Shown here: positions 21,670-31,794 of the stretch, piece by piece | How the letters are laid out: each line of letters starts with the position of its first letter | How positions within the stretch are numbered: the first letter of the stretch is position 1 | Source of the DNA: Siphonodentalium dalli | Taxonomy: Eukaryota > Mollusca > Scaphopoda > Gadilida > Siphonodentaliidae | DNA length: 64,000 bases | NCBI GenBank assembly: GCA_032622095.1 | Contig: CP136068.1 | Span: forward strand, 154,465,151 to 154,529,150 | Direction: 5' to 3' | Program-made: the position numbers and the translations under genes | The notes under the pieces: generated by a model | What the model saw: only the letters and a program-made list of their open reading frames with translations | What the model was told of the DNA's origin: nothing | Database searches by the model: none

Positions 21670-22526
21670 TCCCTTGGATAGGAAGTTAATTCACCAAGAC
21701 TATTGAAGACATAGAAGTGAAAATAACAATATACATGTATTCAACACAGAAGTTGGCTATCGCTCAAGCGGCTGGTAAATACAATTACATCATATTTTGA
21801 ACCTAATAACCTGTTCCGCTCGGTCATGTATCATTGGTCGAAGCCTGCGCCGATTAAAAAAAAAAGTTAATATGCACAAAGGTTCGAAATCAAGGTCCAC
21901 GACTTACACGCTCCTTCCAAAATTCCCATTAATAATGAAAGGACATGAGATATATTTATAAACACTTGTAAGAGTAAGTCTGTCCAAATAAAACAAAAAA
22001 ACAAGGTCCATGTTTGGCGTATATTATTCCCTCACCCACCATGGAGTTTTACTGATAACTCCATATAATTTAAAAAAGGAGGTATACTAATAACTCCTGA
22101 TATCCCCTCCCCAATAAGACAGGAGGTACAAAATAACCAAATTATATATGGCCTGGAGGTTTAATGATAACTATAACCTATCCTATAAAAAGGTACTAAA
22201 TTGGTCAAAATCGGTTCAGTGTATATATATAACGGGCGTTAGCCAGGCCCAGGGTAGAGATTCGTGGCAAATCGAGCCTGATGCATGCATTCCGCATCTA
22301 TCAACTTGGAGAAAAACCCAGAGCCGAAATTAGTATGCAGCAAACACGTGCATGATGACGTTTTATCACGTGACTTGTTGTACAACAAATTCGCCGTGTG
22401 CGGTTAGTCACAACATTGTTGTATAACATTTGTTGTGTCATTTTGTTGTAGCGTGTGCGGACGCTTACAACAATGTTGTACGACACATACAACAATCGCA
22501 ATTGTTGCGACGTGTGCGCCCGGCTT

Positions 22527-22658
22527 AATAATAAAATATTAATGACGTGACCCGAATATCTTTGGTAATCTGGATTGAGTAGCAGATTGTATTGTATGTA
22601 ATGAAAAATGTCCATAAGCTAGATAATTCAGTGCGTTTGTTACTGAGCGCATACCCTA
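22527..22658. other. Short spacer, nothing recognised
   Basis: AT-rich sequence between the transposon end and the palindrome array. Confidence 0.4.
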
Positions 22659-22659
22659 C

Positions 22660-23323
22660 GAGATATCTGCTTGAAATATTTCCAACGAGATATCTCCTTG
22701 AAACCGAGGAGATATCTCCATAATCCAAGCAGATATCTGCTCGGATTATGGAGATATCTCCTTGAAATAGTTTTCAACGAGATATCTCCTTGGACCCAAG
22801 GAGATATCTCCATATTCCAAGCAGATATTTCCTTGAAAATATTCCAAGCAGATATCTGCTTGGATTATGGAGATATCTCCTTGGAAAACCGCGGCCATGA
22901 AATATTAATGATTTCTCCACAGTAGTCAGTACATATACGTTTTTTTCCATTTTTTCGAAATACATCCAAGCAGATATCTGCTCGGAATATGGAGATATCT
23001 CCTTGAAATATTTTTCAAGCAGATATCTCCATAATGCGAGCAGATATCTGCTTGGATCCAAGGAGATATCTCCTTGAACATATTTCAAGGAGATGTCTCC
23101 ATAATGCGAGCAGATATCTGCTTGGGTCCAAGGAGATATCTCCTTGGATCCAAGCAGATATCTGCTCGCATTATGGAGATATCTCCTCGGTTTCAAGGTG
23201 ATATCTCCTTGAAAATATTTCTGAGGAGATATCTCCATATTCCAAGCAGATATCTCCTTGAAACCGAAGAGATATCTCCATAATGCTAGCAGATATCTGC
23301 TTGGATCCAAGGAGATATCTCCG
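22660..23323. repeat. Array of GATATC-centred palindromes
   Basis: About 24 perfect GATATC cores lie in about 660 bp. Most belong to one of two 16-bp palindromes, AAGGAGATATCTCCTT or AAGCAGATATCTGCTT, which tend to alternate, joined by short linkers such as 'ggatcc', 'ataatgcg' and 'gaaatattt'. A repeat-free gap of about 75 bp lies at 22,893-22,967. Because each unit is its own complement, both strands stay open in several frames and encode alternating RYLLG and EISP peptides. Unit number differs between A and B (indels of about 30 and 9 bp). Confidence 0.9.
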
Positions 23324-23334
23324 AAAACGAATAT

Positions 23335-23689
23335 TTGGAGGGATGGCGCCCCATATTCACCTCTCACATTACTTGTTCTCTTTACACACCGTTTCACATT
23401 CCTCCGAGCCACAATACGCTTTTCGAATTTCTTTGCAACTTGCACAACTACATTCTCGGCAACTTTGTCGCTCTCAGCAATCACATATATCTTATTCGGA
23501 ACTACGTTCTCACAAATAACTTCAACGCAAGGGGCAACTCTTACTGATTTACCCATATCTTCAACACAAACTTCTGCATCCTGTTCCCCTTTACCACCTG
23601 TCTCGCTCACCTGGCTTTCAAAATTAGCAGTTTTAAATGCACGACCCTTACCAATACCACTCTCACTGTCACATTCACAGCTAGTATCT
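23335..23689 (-). CDS. Candidate exon, charged protein segment, unrecognised
   Basis: On the minus strand an acceptor (gaacatttctttcag) precedes 23,689. The frame then reads DTSCECDSESGIGKGRAFK, ANFESQVSETGGKGEQDAEV, APCVEVICENVVPNKIYVI and KFEKRIVARRNVKRCVKR without a stop, and runs on into the palindrome array. There is a strong donor-like CAG/GTGAGC at about 23,613, so the real exon may be only about 77 bases. Lys, Glu and Val richness suggests an intracellular segment. If it belongs to the same gene as the EGF exons it could be a cytoplasmic tail, but this is inference. Confidence 0.35.
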
Positions 23690-24014
23690 CTGAAAGAAAT
23701 GTTCAGTGGTGTTAACCGACTTCAATTGATGAATCCTCATAGTTCCGCTAACTGTTTTCAATGTTCGTGACACAATTCATTTCTATATGGGACAATATGT
23801 TGTAACAATTTACAAGAACATGTCCTTCCAATAACACTGGCTGTATTTCTTTAATAACCACTCAAGTTGTGTTCGATCGTGCACACAATGAACACACACA
23901 AATAATATAACTAACGAAAAGCATTATAATATATATTTACTTCCAACTGTCGTAGTTCGGAAGCCTTCCCTGAAACAAAATATCGACATAACATACACGA
24001 ACATACTTAACCTA

Positions 24015-24092
24015 TACTTAATAATATCTTTCGTGTAACAATAAAGCCAAAACCTCAACGCTAGAAAACGTAATATTTTTAAAATCAGAGAA
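24015..24092 (-). pseudogene. Decayed exon-like unit 1 of a tandem series
   Basis: Minus reading gives SDFKNITFSSVEVLALLLHE followed by RYY and a stop. It aligns with the unit at 24,483-24,592 (pattern F..-N-I...-L-x-L-HE-x-Y) and with the copy-B-only unit near 63,125. An internal stop indicates decay. The surrounding 'tgtaacg'-bearing sequence is also tandemly repeated. Confidence 0.4.
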
Positions 24093-24482
24093 CTATTGCT
24101 AGGTGAATGATAAATAAAGTATTGCTCAATCATTGGCACATCATGTGATATATTTCCCGGCACACTGGAAACTTTGAGGCATCAGGAAACTCAGGCAGAT
24201 CGTACACATAGCATTAGATGTATTTAATGTAACGGACACATGCTTTCAGAAGAGCGTACATGATATCGTGAAGGAGTTGGCACGCGTGATTATTATAACT
24301 TAGCGAACTCATTATAACAATGTATTTACTGTAACGGCCACTCGATTTGAATTAGATCGTACACGGAATCATGTTGCAACCGAAGGAATAACTAATAAAA
24401 AGTAACAGTCTCGTTATAATTGATGTTTTCTCCCGGCTATCATGGTTTCATAACAATCACATGAAATGCAAATTCGACTTAC

Positions 24483-24592
24483 CACATAAGAACATCTTTA
24501 ATGTAACATAAACATATCTTTCATGTAACGAAAATTCAAAACATCGACGCACGAAAATGATAATATTTTCCAAATCAAACACATTTTGTAAT
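24483..24592 (-). CDS. Candidate 110-bp exon, β-strand-like module
   Basis: A strong acceptor (tcttgttcttctttcag) precedes 24,592 and a strong donor (GTAAGT) follows 24,483. One frame is open across all 110 bases: LQNVFDLENIIIFVRR, then FEFSLHERYVYVTLK. Related shorter units lie at 24,015 and, in copy B only, near 63,125 (LDNSNLSSVKFGKLVLHEGY and then MYVIV). The alternating pattern ending L-x-L-HE-x-Y-x-Y-V resembles the strand pairs of PKD/REJ-type domains, but this is a weak similarity from memory. Confidence 0.35.
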
Positions 24593-24857
24593 CTGAAAGA
24601 AGAACAAGACCCCAGTTACACCCTCTAGATATTTCAGCTTGGTGTTGCATGTGTTCACGCACAACCAGCCTATGTAAACAGCATCCTTCCCTTTTCGTTA
24701 CAGTATTGGTCTCTCCTGTAACGTTTTGGCTTGTTACAACAGAGAACGTTACAGTAGAGATGTACATACCATTCTGGTCACGGCATTCAGTGAGTTCTCC
24801 CTCCAGTATGGCGAAAATAGGGAAGTATAAAATACACCTCAGTGGCTTCCGAAACAT
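24593..24857 (-). CDS. Minus-strand open frame, unrecognised
   Basis: The frame starting at ATG 24,857 reads FRKPLRCILYFPIFAILEG, then ELTECRDQNGMYISTVTFSV and TSQNVTGETNTVTKREGCC. It has a hydrophobic N-terminus and Thr/Val-rich strands but no recognised family. Its reading frame runs over the acceptor of the 110-bp exon, so at most the part above about 24,610 could be exonic. Confidence 0.2.
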
Positions 24858-24859
24858 TT

Positions 24860-25480
24860 ATTTGAAACATAATTATACATATGTTATAGCGAACAAACAT
24901 GCTTTATTTAATAGACGACTTTGAAAAGTACGCGAGGGGGTCAACCTACCTATTATATAATTGTGTTATCGCAAGTTGTTTTTTGATTCAGACGACATGC
25001 GTTTCTGATATTGTGACATACACAGCGTCACGGAGCACAAAATACGGAGATTATAAATAGCAGGGATACGTCATTATGTCAAGTAAATAGCACTTCGTTA
25101 CACGATAGACAAAATGCTGAGGTACAAAGTTTCTGAGCAATTTTCACTTAGTTAAGTTCAATCTTGGGTGGTGTATATGTGACAGTAGTTCATATCAAGA
25201 ACTAAACTAATGATATGCCAGAGGATTTTCTCGGTGGCATGTAGTTAATATATCGAAATTTCGATTTTAGCCTGTAAAATTTTCCTGGGGACAGGGCATT
25301 TTGGTCAAATCTGGCCATTAATGAGCCCATTACATACATATATACCCGAACATCACGCTTATTTGTGTGTGCATGTTGTGACAGTGATAGAGATGCACAC
25401 TAGGAACAATAGTTGGGATCCGCACGTTGCATTGTGCACTCATCATCCACCGAGGACATAAATTTTGACCAAAATTGATA
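24860..25480. other. No gene recognised; end of copy A at 24,991
   Basis: The large repeat can be followed only to 24,991 because copy B reaches the window end. The remainder shows nothing recognisable. Confidence 0.4.
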
Positions 25481-25483
25481 TTG

Positions 25484-25555
25484 ACTCATATCCGTTAATG
25501 GCGTCACTGCATGTGCCGCCATTTTGACAGGGGACCGACGCACACTCGTCTATGT
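25484..25555 (-). pseudogene. Calcium-binding EGF exon copy 1, 3'-truncated
   Basis: The acceptor (ctatttttgtag) precedes 25,555. The exon encodes DIDECASVPCQNGG and TCSDAING, then diverges after GY, so Cys4-Cys6 and the donor are missing. Its upstream intron matches that of its neighbours, with starts spaced 579 bp apart. Confidence 0.85.
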
Positions 25556-26020
25556 CTACAAAAATAGAAGCCGTAAGTTCGATAAAAACCTGAAACTTAT
25601 GTTCATAATGGATGTTGATTTTCTTGCATTTCATGGAATAGGTGTGCAAGTTGGTGTCAATTTTGCGTGGAACTTTCAAAGGTGTACAATTATACAATAT
25701 AGTCTTAAGTATTTCTGACATGCATGAAAACCGGAATAAATTTTAATTGAAACCAAATTGAAAACCAAATGAGACATGCACTGGACTTAAAAATACAACA
25801 CAACACCACTTATTGGTGTCTCCCTGAAGAAGTTGAAACTATATCTGTAACGGATAAACAATTCAATATAAAATAAAACAGTGTCTTTCGTGCGGCCTTT
25901 CTTATGCCAGATGTGTTATTTTAACCGAAGAATCTGAACAAAAAAGACAAACGGCTTTCGTAAAATGTTGTCTAGAATCGCGAATGAATCTTAATCTTGA
26001 GGCTGCTCTATGTGCTGTAC

Positions 26021-26134
26021 CTGTTTCACAATGTACCCCTTGAAATCCGGCTGCGCATGCACGCGTGTATCCGTCAATGACGTCACTGCATGTGCCGCCA
26101 TTTTGACAGGGAGTCGACGCACACTCGTCTGTGT
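26021..26134 (-). pseudogene. Calcium-binding EGF exon copy 2, Cys4 lost
   Basis: A 114-bp exon with intact acceptor (tag) and donor (gtacag), phase 1-1. It encodes [20 protein letters not shown] followed by [17 protein letters not shown]. Cys4 of the EGF fold is Arg (TGT to CGT), which should break the second disulfide. Without that cysteine the domain is unlikely to fold normally, although splicing would still be in frame. Confidence 0.88.
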
Positions 26135-26598
26135 CTACAAAAATAGAAGCAGTTTGTTCTATAAAACCTGGAACTTATGTTCGTAATGGATGTTGATTTT
26201 CGTGCATTCCATGGAATAGGTGTGCAAGTTGGTGTAATTTTTGCGTGGAACTTTTAAAGGTGTTCAATTATACACACTCTTAAGAATTATTTCTGACATG
26301 CATGAAAACCGGAATAAATTTTAATTGAAACCAAATTGGAAACCAAATTAGAAATGCACTGGACTTAATAATACAAAACAACACCGCTTATGGTGTCTCT
26401 CTGAGGAAGTTGAAACTACATCTGTAACGGATAAACAATTCAATATAAAACAAAACAATGTCTTTCATACGGCTTTTCTTGTGCCAGATGTGTTATTTTT
26501 TACAGAAGAATCTGAATAAAACAGATAAACAGGTTTCGTAACATTTGGTCTAGAATCGCGAATGAATGTTTAACTTGAGGCTGTTGTATGTAATGTAC

Positions 26599-26712
26599 CT
26601 GTTTCGCAATGTAACACTTGAAAGCCGGCTGCGCAGGCACACGTATATCCGTTAATGACGTCATTACATGTGCCGCCATTTTGACAGGGATTCGATACAC
26701 ACTCGTCTGTGT
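26599..26712 (-). CDS. Calcium-binding EGF exon copy 3, intact
   Basis: A 114-bp phase 1-1 exon with acceptor ttttgtag and donor gtacat. It encodes [20 protein letters not shown] followed by [17 protein letters not shown], with all six cysteines. The first aspartate of the calcium-binding motif (D-x-D-E-C) is assembled across the splice junction, as G from the previous exon plus AC. Extracellular module of a multi-EGF protein. Confidence 0.9.
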
Positions 26713-27188
26713 CTACAAAAATAGAATCAGTATGTTCCATAAAACCGGGAACTTATTTTCGTATTGGATGTTGATTTACTTGCATTCCATGGAGTATGAG
26801 TGAAAGTTGGTGTCATTTTTGCGTGGAACTTCTCGTTTCAAAGGTTTTATATTATACACTAAAATAGTAACAGGAATTAATTATGATATGCTTGACACCC
26901 GGAAAACATTTCAATTGAAACCAAATTGAAAACCAAATGAGACATTCACTGGACTTAAAAATACAAAACAACGCCACTTAAGGTGTCTCTCTGAAGAAGT
27001 TGAAACTATATCTGTAACGGATAAACAATTCAATATAAAATAAAACAATGTCTTTCATACGGCTTTTCTTGTACCAGATGTGTTATTTTTTACAGAAGAA
27101 TATGAGTAAAACAGATAAACAGGTTTCGTAACATTTGGTCTAGAATCGCGAATGAATGTTTAACTTGAGGCTGTTACGTGTAATGTAC

Positions 27189-27798
27189 CTGTTTCGCAAT
27201 GTAACCCTTGAAAGCCGGCTGCGCAGGCACACGTATATCTGTTAATAACGGACGGACGAACAAATGGGTAGATATGTGGCTCCGACCTATGTGGCTAGAA
27301 ATGGTAATGTGGCTTTAGTTTTTATGTGGCTTCTCAAGTAGCCATAAAATTTTATGTGGCTATCAAGTAGTAGATAGTGATAAAACTCCAGATTATGGAT
27401 TCATAACATGTTGGAATTATAGCAAAAGAAGCTGATTAAAACTCAAAAACTTGCACACAGCAACTGGGACAGTGGAACAGGACAGGTCCGTGATTGGGTG
27501 GCTAGCCACATAAATGTCAGTCAGTGTCCGACATCTCCTATTGACAGGTCATGGATGTCTAAATCGATGGACTTTTTGTTTCCAAATTTTGAGTGACTAC
27601 AAAATTAAATAAGCTGATTAGGCCAAATAGATTATTTTTTAACGTCCATCTGAAAGCTGTTACGTGGCTAGCCACGCAACGGAAGTTATGCACAAAAATA
27701 TCCATTTTACACAATCTTAGCCACATAAGTAGTCATTAGTAAACACGTCATTGCAGGTGCCGCCATTTTGACAGGAATCGAGACACACTCATCTGCGT
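27189..27798 (-). pseudogene. EGF exon copy 4, split by an insertion
   Basis: The 5' part of the exon is at 27,748-27,798 and the 3' part at 27,189-27,250. A segment of about 497 bp (27,251-27,747) separates them. The 5' part also has lost one base in the STPCQ region, giving a frameshift. The 3' part still encodes [16 protein letters not shown] and ends at a good donor. Confidence 0.88.
27251..27747. mobile_element. Insertion inside an EGF exon
   Basis: ACG flanks both sides (27,248-27,250 and 27,745-27,747). The insert is rich in 'atgtggct' motifs: five direct copies in the first 120 bases and several inverted copies ('agccacat') toward the right end, so it can fold. No coding sequence is present. 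The class is not recognised, and the boundaries rest on comparison with the other nine exon copies. Confidence 0.7.
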
Positions 27799-27934
27799 CT
27801 AAAAATAGAGGACACAAATTTCACAAGCGCCAGTTCGTGTAATCATAACGGATGAAATCCATTCTCAACCAACGAAATTAAAATGGGATACTCTTGTTAC
27901 AATGTATTGAACTGACCGGATACCATTTTATATA

Positions 27935-28275
27935 CCACCACACATTATGCATAATGCGGGGGTTCAAAAAGATTAGTGTCCTTTTTTGATACGGTATCAA
28001 CTCTATACCGGGGAGTTCCCTTCTACCCATTACAAAGCAGAGTAAATTAGTTCATATCCTGGAACCTATGTGCCCATATATGGGTGTCTGATTTCAAATG
28101 CTTATGTGTAAAACAAAAATGGTATAACATTTATCAAATATAATGCAAATTATTGCACAACTACTTCTATAATAGTGCCATAATATTAGTAGGTGCCTCA
28201 TTTAAAATGCCTATTTCTCAAACGTCATGCAAGTTATCGCACAACTACGTAATCAATTCAGTAGGACAGATCCCG
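27935..28275. repeat. Intronic dispersed block, copy 1
   Basis: It contains 'tatgcataatgcgggggttc' (here 'cattatgcataatgcggg') then 'accggggagttccc', 'acccattacaaagcag' and 'atgcaagttatcgcacaact'. The same ordered block recurs at about 28,950-29,770, 33,340-33,760 and 34,730-35,215. It appears to be part of the duplicated intron between EGF exons. A T-rich minus-strand spacer lies between blocks. Confidence 0.75.
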
Positions 28276-28309
28276 CCTTTAAAATGCCTACCGGCGGTCA
28301 CGATATAAA

Positions 28310-28545
28310 ACAGTAGATAATAAAGAGCGGCCAAGTTGTGCCCCACCCACAAGAAGCAGTATATAATAAAGAGCGTCCACGTTTTCCCCCCAATTCAGTA
28401 GATAGTAAAGAGCGTGATGTTTTTGCCCACAAATAAGTATATAATAAAGAGCGTCCATGTTTTGACCCCCCCCCCAAAGCAGTAGATAATAAAGAGCGGC
28501 CATGTTTCTGCCCCAAAGAAGTAGATAATAAAGAGCGTTCTTAAT
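28310..28545. repeat. AATAAAGAGCG minisatellite, array 1 (~6 units)
   Basis: Units of about 36-46 bp contain 'agtagataataaagagcgtc' followed by 'catgtttt' and a C-rich stretch. Minus-strand open frames repeat peptides such as MDALYYLLLWG and are products of the repeat, not genes. Confidence 0.85.
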
Positions 28546-28600
28546 TATCAGCTGTTGTGATCATTTCGATGCCTGGCACAAGAGAACCTACCACTTCAAA

Positions 28601-28602
<2 letters not shown>

Positions 28603-28661
<59 letters not shown>
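28603..28661. repeat. (TA)n microsatellite, ~29 units
   Basis: This is the longest simple-sequence tract in the window. It is followed by 'ggtgttgtcaagctgtagct', which also occurs after the second minisatellite at about 31,497. Confidence 0.95.
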
Positions 28662-28663
<2 letters not shown>

Positions 28664-30140
28664 TGTTGTCAAGCTGTAGCTAATATATATATTTTATTTT
28701 ATTCAAAATATAAGGCTTGTTTTGTCCTCGCTCGGTTCATTGTATCAAAAGTTACAGGCATCGGAACAGTAACATTTTGGCCAAAATATGTGGTCGGACA
28801 TTTACTGGGCACACCAGACTCCTGATGATTCTGGTGCCCGTACGGCTATTTGGTTAAAGGAATTATAATGGGATACTCTTGTTTCTCTTAAAATGTCTAT
28901 TGGAACCGACAATATGTGGAATAACCAATACAATGGATTGAACTGACAGGGTGCCATTTTATATACCACCACGCAGTATGCATAATGCGGGGGTTCAAAA
29001 GATCAGTGCCCGTTTCTGACACGGCATCAACTCTAGACCGGGGAGTTCCCCTCTACCCATTACAAAGCAGGGACAATGTGTTTATCTCCTGTATCTTATA
29101 TGCCATATATGGGTGTCTCATTTAAAGGTACGGTTGGCCTTGGCGGTGGGTATCCTGTGAAAATATTTCCACCCGTCAAAAACCGCCACAAACAGAAAGA
29201 ACAACAAATTGTAGACAGACTTTGTCCGTATACAAATAAGAAATATTGCTTAAACAGTATGTTATTGTCATATCTTTGACCATTGTTATGTACACAAAAG
29301 AATAAAAAGTTACTTTTCTTGTGTTTGTTTATATTATGATGGTAAACATAAAGAGCGTTCTTTGTTGGTGAATTCCTGATATGGAACGAATAAAGAGCGT
29401 TTATGCCATTTGTGTGTGATTAGCCAGCAGCATTGTGCTGTCTTCTGTAACACAATCAGGCTCTTGCTTAGGTAAAATATAGTAAATCTTTATGATAACA
29501 TGCTGTTTACGCGATGGTCATGGTATATATGAACGAAACTGTATGCGTTTTAATGTTTTTCTGTTTACGGTGATTGGAACAAATATGAATATTTTCGACA
29601 ACTAAGGCCTCACGTGCCTTTAAAATGATTATTTCTAAAAACAAAAATGGCATAACAGTTATCACACAACTACGTCACTAATAGTGTCAAATGGGTGCCT
29701 CATTTAAAATGACTATTTCTCAAATGTAATGCAAGTTATCGCAAAACTGCGTAATTAATTCAACACGACACAATTGTATGTCATTTCATATCGGGTGTCT
29801 ATGATATTATTGTTCTGCTTTTGAAATTAACGAAGCATAGTTTGTGTACATTTCACAGTGGTTCTAACGCTGGCCAACGGGTGAGGGGGGGGGGGGGTAA
29901 CATACAGCCTCACACGTCAGATATTGGCAAAAAAACATACAAGCTGTCATATTCCTCATCGATACCCAAAACCAGCCATCTCAATATATTTAATTGTGTC
30001 TTATTGATATTGAAATTTCTATTCTTTTCATATATAACTTGACAGAAATAAACGAATGCATATATATGCGTGATCAAAATAGTTTTAAGAATAATGATGC
30101 TCCGCCGAAGGAATGTAAATTGAGCATCCATATTAACCCT
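28662..30140. repeat. Duplicated intron block, no exon recognised
   Basis: 28,662-28,850 matches 31,497-31,700 ('ataaggcttgttttgtcctc', 'tggtcggacatttactg'). 28,930-29,110 and 29,630-29,770 repeat the dispersed block. Isolated 'aaagagcg' units occur at 29,350 and 29,395. A G run is at 29,884. No EGF exon remains in this interval. Confidence 0.65.
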
Positions 30141-30149
30141 TTCTTTACC

Positions 30150-30600
30150 ACCCCATCCCGCCACCCATAGTAACTTATGCGCCGCAGGCGCTCGTATATA
30201 GGTAGTACCCACCCCACCCATCATCCCATCCCGCCACCCATAGTATCTTATGCGCCGCAGGCGCTCGTATATAGGTAGTACCCACCCATCATCCCATCCC
30301 GCCACCCATAGTATCTTATGCGCCGCCGGCGCTCGTATATACATGTAGGTAGTACCCACCCATCATACCATCCCGCCGACCATAGTATATTATGCGCCGC
30401 AGGCGCTCGTATATAGGTAGTACCCACCCATCATCCCATCCCGCCACCCATAGTATCTTATTCGCCGCAGACGCTCGTATATAGGTAGTACCCACACATC
30501 ATCCCATCCCGCCACCCATAGTATCTTATGCGCCGCAGGCGCTCGTATATAGGTAGTACCCACCCATCATCCCATCCCGCCACCCATAGTATTTTATGCG
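30150..30600. repeat. ~68-bp satellite, seven units
   Basis: Units start at about 30,154, 30,225, 30,293, 30,369, 30,436, 30,504 and 30,571. They contain 'catcccgccacccatagtat', 'cttatgcgccgcaggcgctc' and 'gtatataggtagtaccc'. Open frames across it read the repeat. Confidence 0.92.
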
Positions 30601-30875
30601 CCACCTTATACATAATATTTATGTGGGCAGTAGCAGTATCATTGGGGCGCCTGCGGCGCATAAGAAACTATGGGTGGCAGGATGGGGTGGTGGGCGGGCC
30701 ACCTTATACATAGTATTTATGTGGGCAGTAGCAGTATTATTGGGGCGCATGCGGCGCATAAGAAACTATGGGTGGCAGGATGGGGTGGTGGGCGGGTCAC
30801 ATTATACATATTATTTATGTGGGCAGTAGCAGTATTATTGGGGCGCGTGCGGCGCATAATAAACTATGGTGTACG
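30600..30875. repeat. 98-bp satellite, three units, inverted relative to its neighbour
   Basis: Units repeat 'tatttatgtgggcagtagca' and 'gcggcgcataagaaactatg' followed by 'ggtggcaggatggggtggtg', with cores at about 30,645, 30,743 and 30,841. About half of each unit is the reverse complement of the adjacent 68-bp satellite, so the two arrays meet head to head and can form a long hairpin. Confidence 0.92.
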
Positions 30876-31080
30876 GAATTATGAAAGCATGCATACCAAC
30901 TGAATCCAATGTTTTGCTGACCTTTCGATGTCACCACCTATGCAGACACAGATAAAGTTGTAAAAAACACCCCAGTTATTTAAAGATATACGGTCCAATT
31001 TGACACTATAGAACCTCAGTCGGTACGTTTTCTATATCATAATGTGTTCCATAATAGCACCAATTTCAACGATAAATAAT
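30876..31080. other. Spacer, nothing recognised
   Basis: AT-rich sequence between two repeat arrays, with no exon or element recognised. Confidence 0.4.
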
Positions 31081-31084
31081 AGAT

Positions 31085-31372
31085 AGAGTTCACCCCCCCC
31101 CCCCCCAACAGTAGATAATAGTGTCCATGTTTGTCCCACCAAAGCAGGGGATAATAGATAGAGTCCATGCTTGCCCGCCCCCAAAGCAATAGGTAATAAA
31201 GAGCGTCCATGTTTTTTTTACCGCCATAACAGTAGATAATAAAGAGCGTCCATGTTTTTACCCCCATAACAGTAGATAACAAAGAGGGTCCATGTTTTTG
31301 CCCCCAAAACAGTGGATAATAAAGAGCGTCCACGTTCCCGTACAGCAGTGGATATAAAGAGCGTCCAAGTGT
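31085..31372. repeat. AATAAAGAGCG minisatellite, array 2 (~6-7 units)
   Basis: Same family as 28,310-28,545, more degenerate on the left side. It begins with a C run at 31,091. The flanking right side (31,380-31,740) is duplicated from the region following array 1. Confidence 0.85.
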
Positions 31373-31794
31373 TTGACACCCACTCTTAATTATGAGCTAT
31401 TGTGATCATTTCGATACCTGGCAAATAGACCCCACCACATCAAAGTCATATATACATTATATATATATCAGATATATATCAGATAACCTAAATACCTGGT
31501 GTTGTCAAGCTGTAGCTAATATATTTTTTGATTTTAACACAATATAAGGCTTGTTTTGTCCTCGATCTGTAGATTGTGTCAAAAGTGACAGGCATCGGAA
31601 GAACAGTAAAATTCTGGCCACAATATCTGGTCGGACATTTACTGTGAACACCGGACCCACAAAATATCGACGCCCGTACGGCTATGTGGTTCTTTTGTCA
31701 ACCGTAAGCGCGACATTGGCATATGTAATTCTGAACAATTAAACGTTTTTTCTGAGTGGGTTAATCTAACTTGAGGATAATGTAGGTACTTTAC

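Larger units (their letters stand above)
20863..21827. mobile_element. Inner inverted-repeat pair, possible nested element
   Basis: ATGACCGAGCGGA at 20,863-20,875 is matched by its exact complement at 21,815-21,827. The enclosed 0.96 kb contains the transposase remnant and the 33-nt palindrome. It could be a separate element nested inside the 2-kb transposon or subterminal repeats of that transposon. Confidence 0.4.
20536..22526. mobile_element. ~2-kb DNA transposon with GC-rich TIRs
   Basis: The left end AAGCCCGCCGCACACGTCGC and the reverse-complemented right end AAGCCGGGCGCACACGTCGC match over about 20 bp. Both subterminal regions are rich in 'acaacaatgttgt'-type palindromes (20,555-20,650 and 22,380-22,500). 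Inside lie a transposase remnant and a second, inner pair of inverted repeats. The flanks (TA on the left, AA/TA on the right) do not allow the target duplication to be fixed. Copy B (59,203-61,270) is longer, mainly because of a 72-bp segment. Confidence 0.65.
1..24991 (+). repeat. Copy A of a ~38.7-kb-period direct repeat
   Basis: The whole of this stretch recurs collinearly at 38,655-64,000. The first window base matches 38,655, and the sequence ending at 24,991 matches the last base of the window. The offset is 38,654 at the start, about 38,678 through most of the repeat, 38,667 near 20 kb and 39,009 after 24.3 kb, so the copies differ by discrete indels. Substitutions are a few per kilobase by eye. 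The left end lies outside the window. It may be a real tandem duplication or an assembly that laid two haplotypes end to end. Confidence 0.97.

Noticed and set aside
22660-23323. Possible CRISPR array
   Set aside because: Units are palindromic with very short, recurring linkers rather than unique spacers, and the genome is eukaryotic.
28288-28516. Open frames with repeated MDALYYLL-type peptides
   Set aside because: They are translations of the AATAAAGAGCG minisatellite and recur at 31,037 and 35,181; no start context or splice sites.
29910-30903. Overlapping long open frames with RIRYYGWRDG-type repeats
   Set aside because: Both strands are open because the satellite period lacks stops; this is not a gene.
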